A stretch of 62,489 nt of DNA. It comes from an uncultured Alphaproteobacteria bacterium (lineage in GTDB: Bacteria; Pseudomonadota; Alphaproteobacteria; HIMB59; GCA-002718135). Position numbers and translations under genes: made by a program. Under the pieces are notes generated by a model, which searched no databases, was not told the DNA's origin, and saw nothing but the letters and a program-made list of their open reading frames with translations. Of this stretch, positions 62,369-62,489 are shown in pieces (positions within the stretch are counted from its first letter, which is position 1; the number at the start of each line of letters is the position of its first letter). Where the stretch lies: the NCBI GenBank assembly GCA_902591485.1, contig CACJAV010000007.1, positions 1-62,489 of the forward strand, in the 5' to 3' direction.

Positions 62369-62489
62369 CTATTTTTCAGTTAACTTATTTTTAATTCTTT
62401 CACTAATATGCTCAGCGGTGATATTGAAATGTTTATAAACATCCTTATAAGGCCCACTTGCACCAAAAGATTTCATTCCAATGAAATTA
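62369..62489 (-). CDS. tkt: Transketolase, C-terminal end only
   Basis: The last 39 or so codons before the stop read NFIGMKSFGASGPYKDVYKHF and ITAEHISERIKNKL, the normal C-terminus of transketolase. The rest lies beyond the window. Its position right before gap matches the alphaproteobacterial tkt-gap arrangement, which strengthens an otherwise short match. Confidence 0.88.
   Translation of the reverse strand, partial: NFIGMKSFGASGPYKDVYKHFNITAEHISERIKNKLTEK

Overview
The window is AT-rich, gene-dense chromosomal DNA from a streamlined marine-type alphaproteobacterium. The alphaproteobacterial signature comes from CcrM (GANTC methyltransferase), TrcR (DUF1013), DUF1192, the split atpF/atpF' genes, the mutY-DUF721-dsbA-smc order, the ispH-thrB pair and a tkt-gap pair. 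The low GC, very short intergenic gaps, shortened Smc and one-carbon/methylated-compound catabolism suggest an oceanic lineage of the HIMB59/AEGEAN-169 or SAR11-like kind. That placement is inferred from gene content; no rRNA is present to settle it.

Layout. 1-17.1 kb is housekeeping: thrB-ispH, a lipoprotein, the F0 half of ATP synthase (atpI-B-E-F'-F) behind smc, a DsbA-like oxidoreductase, DUF721, mutY, a class IV aminotransferase, ccrM, rnhB, moaB, a lytic transglycosylase, a uracil-DNA glycosylase, a TPR protein and ispE. 17.2-19.2 kb is a 1.95-kb mini-island inserted at a tRNA-Gln gene. It is bounded by a 55-bp direct repeat of the tRNA 3' end, has no visible integrase, and carries a tightly coupled three-gene operon plus one convergent secreted protein. 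19.3-21.7 kb remains accessory in character (sulfotransferase, SH3 protein, tRNA-Arg, GT61 glycosyltransferase). 21.7-34.4 kb returns to core genes: sppA, CIRCE-groESL, a glutathione peroxidase, mscS, an AI-2E exporter, recX, an ABC-2 permease, argD-argF, trkH, apaG and an OmpA lipoprotein.

34.5-52.1 kb is a methyl-group catabolism region. The plus strand carries a DmdA-like GcvT-family protein, then a dimethylglycine dehydrogenase-type flavoprotein followed by etfB, etfA and ETF-quinone oxidoreductase. The minus strand carries metF-like, fhs and soxBDAG (heterotetrameric sarcosine oxidase). Together they would strip methyl groups from methylated amines or related osmolytes onto tetrahydrofolate, pass electrons to the quinone pool or oxygen, and release formate with ATP gain. 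etfB and etfQO each contain a single one-base homopolymer indel that breaks the frame.

52.1-58.5 kb has trhO, rpmG and a photolyase / FAD-oxidoreductase / DUF1365 / Cfa-type methyltransferase / DUF2878 operon that looks like a light and lipid-modification stress module. 58.5-62.5 kb is core again: trcR, DUF1192, rpmE, suhB, efp, an unrecognised small protein, gap and the end of tkt.

The best candidates for something undescribed are the integrase-less tRNA-Gln mini-island with its LRR / small basic / secreted protein operon, and the DmdA-like enzyme of unknown substrate. No stretch longer than 300 bases lacks a gene or a described element.
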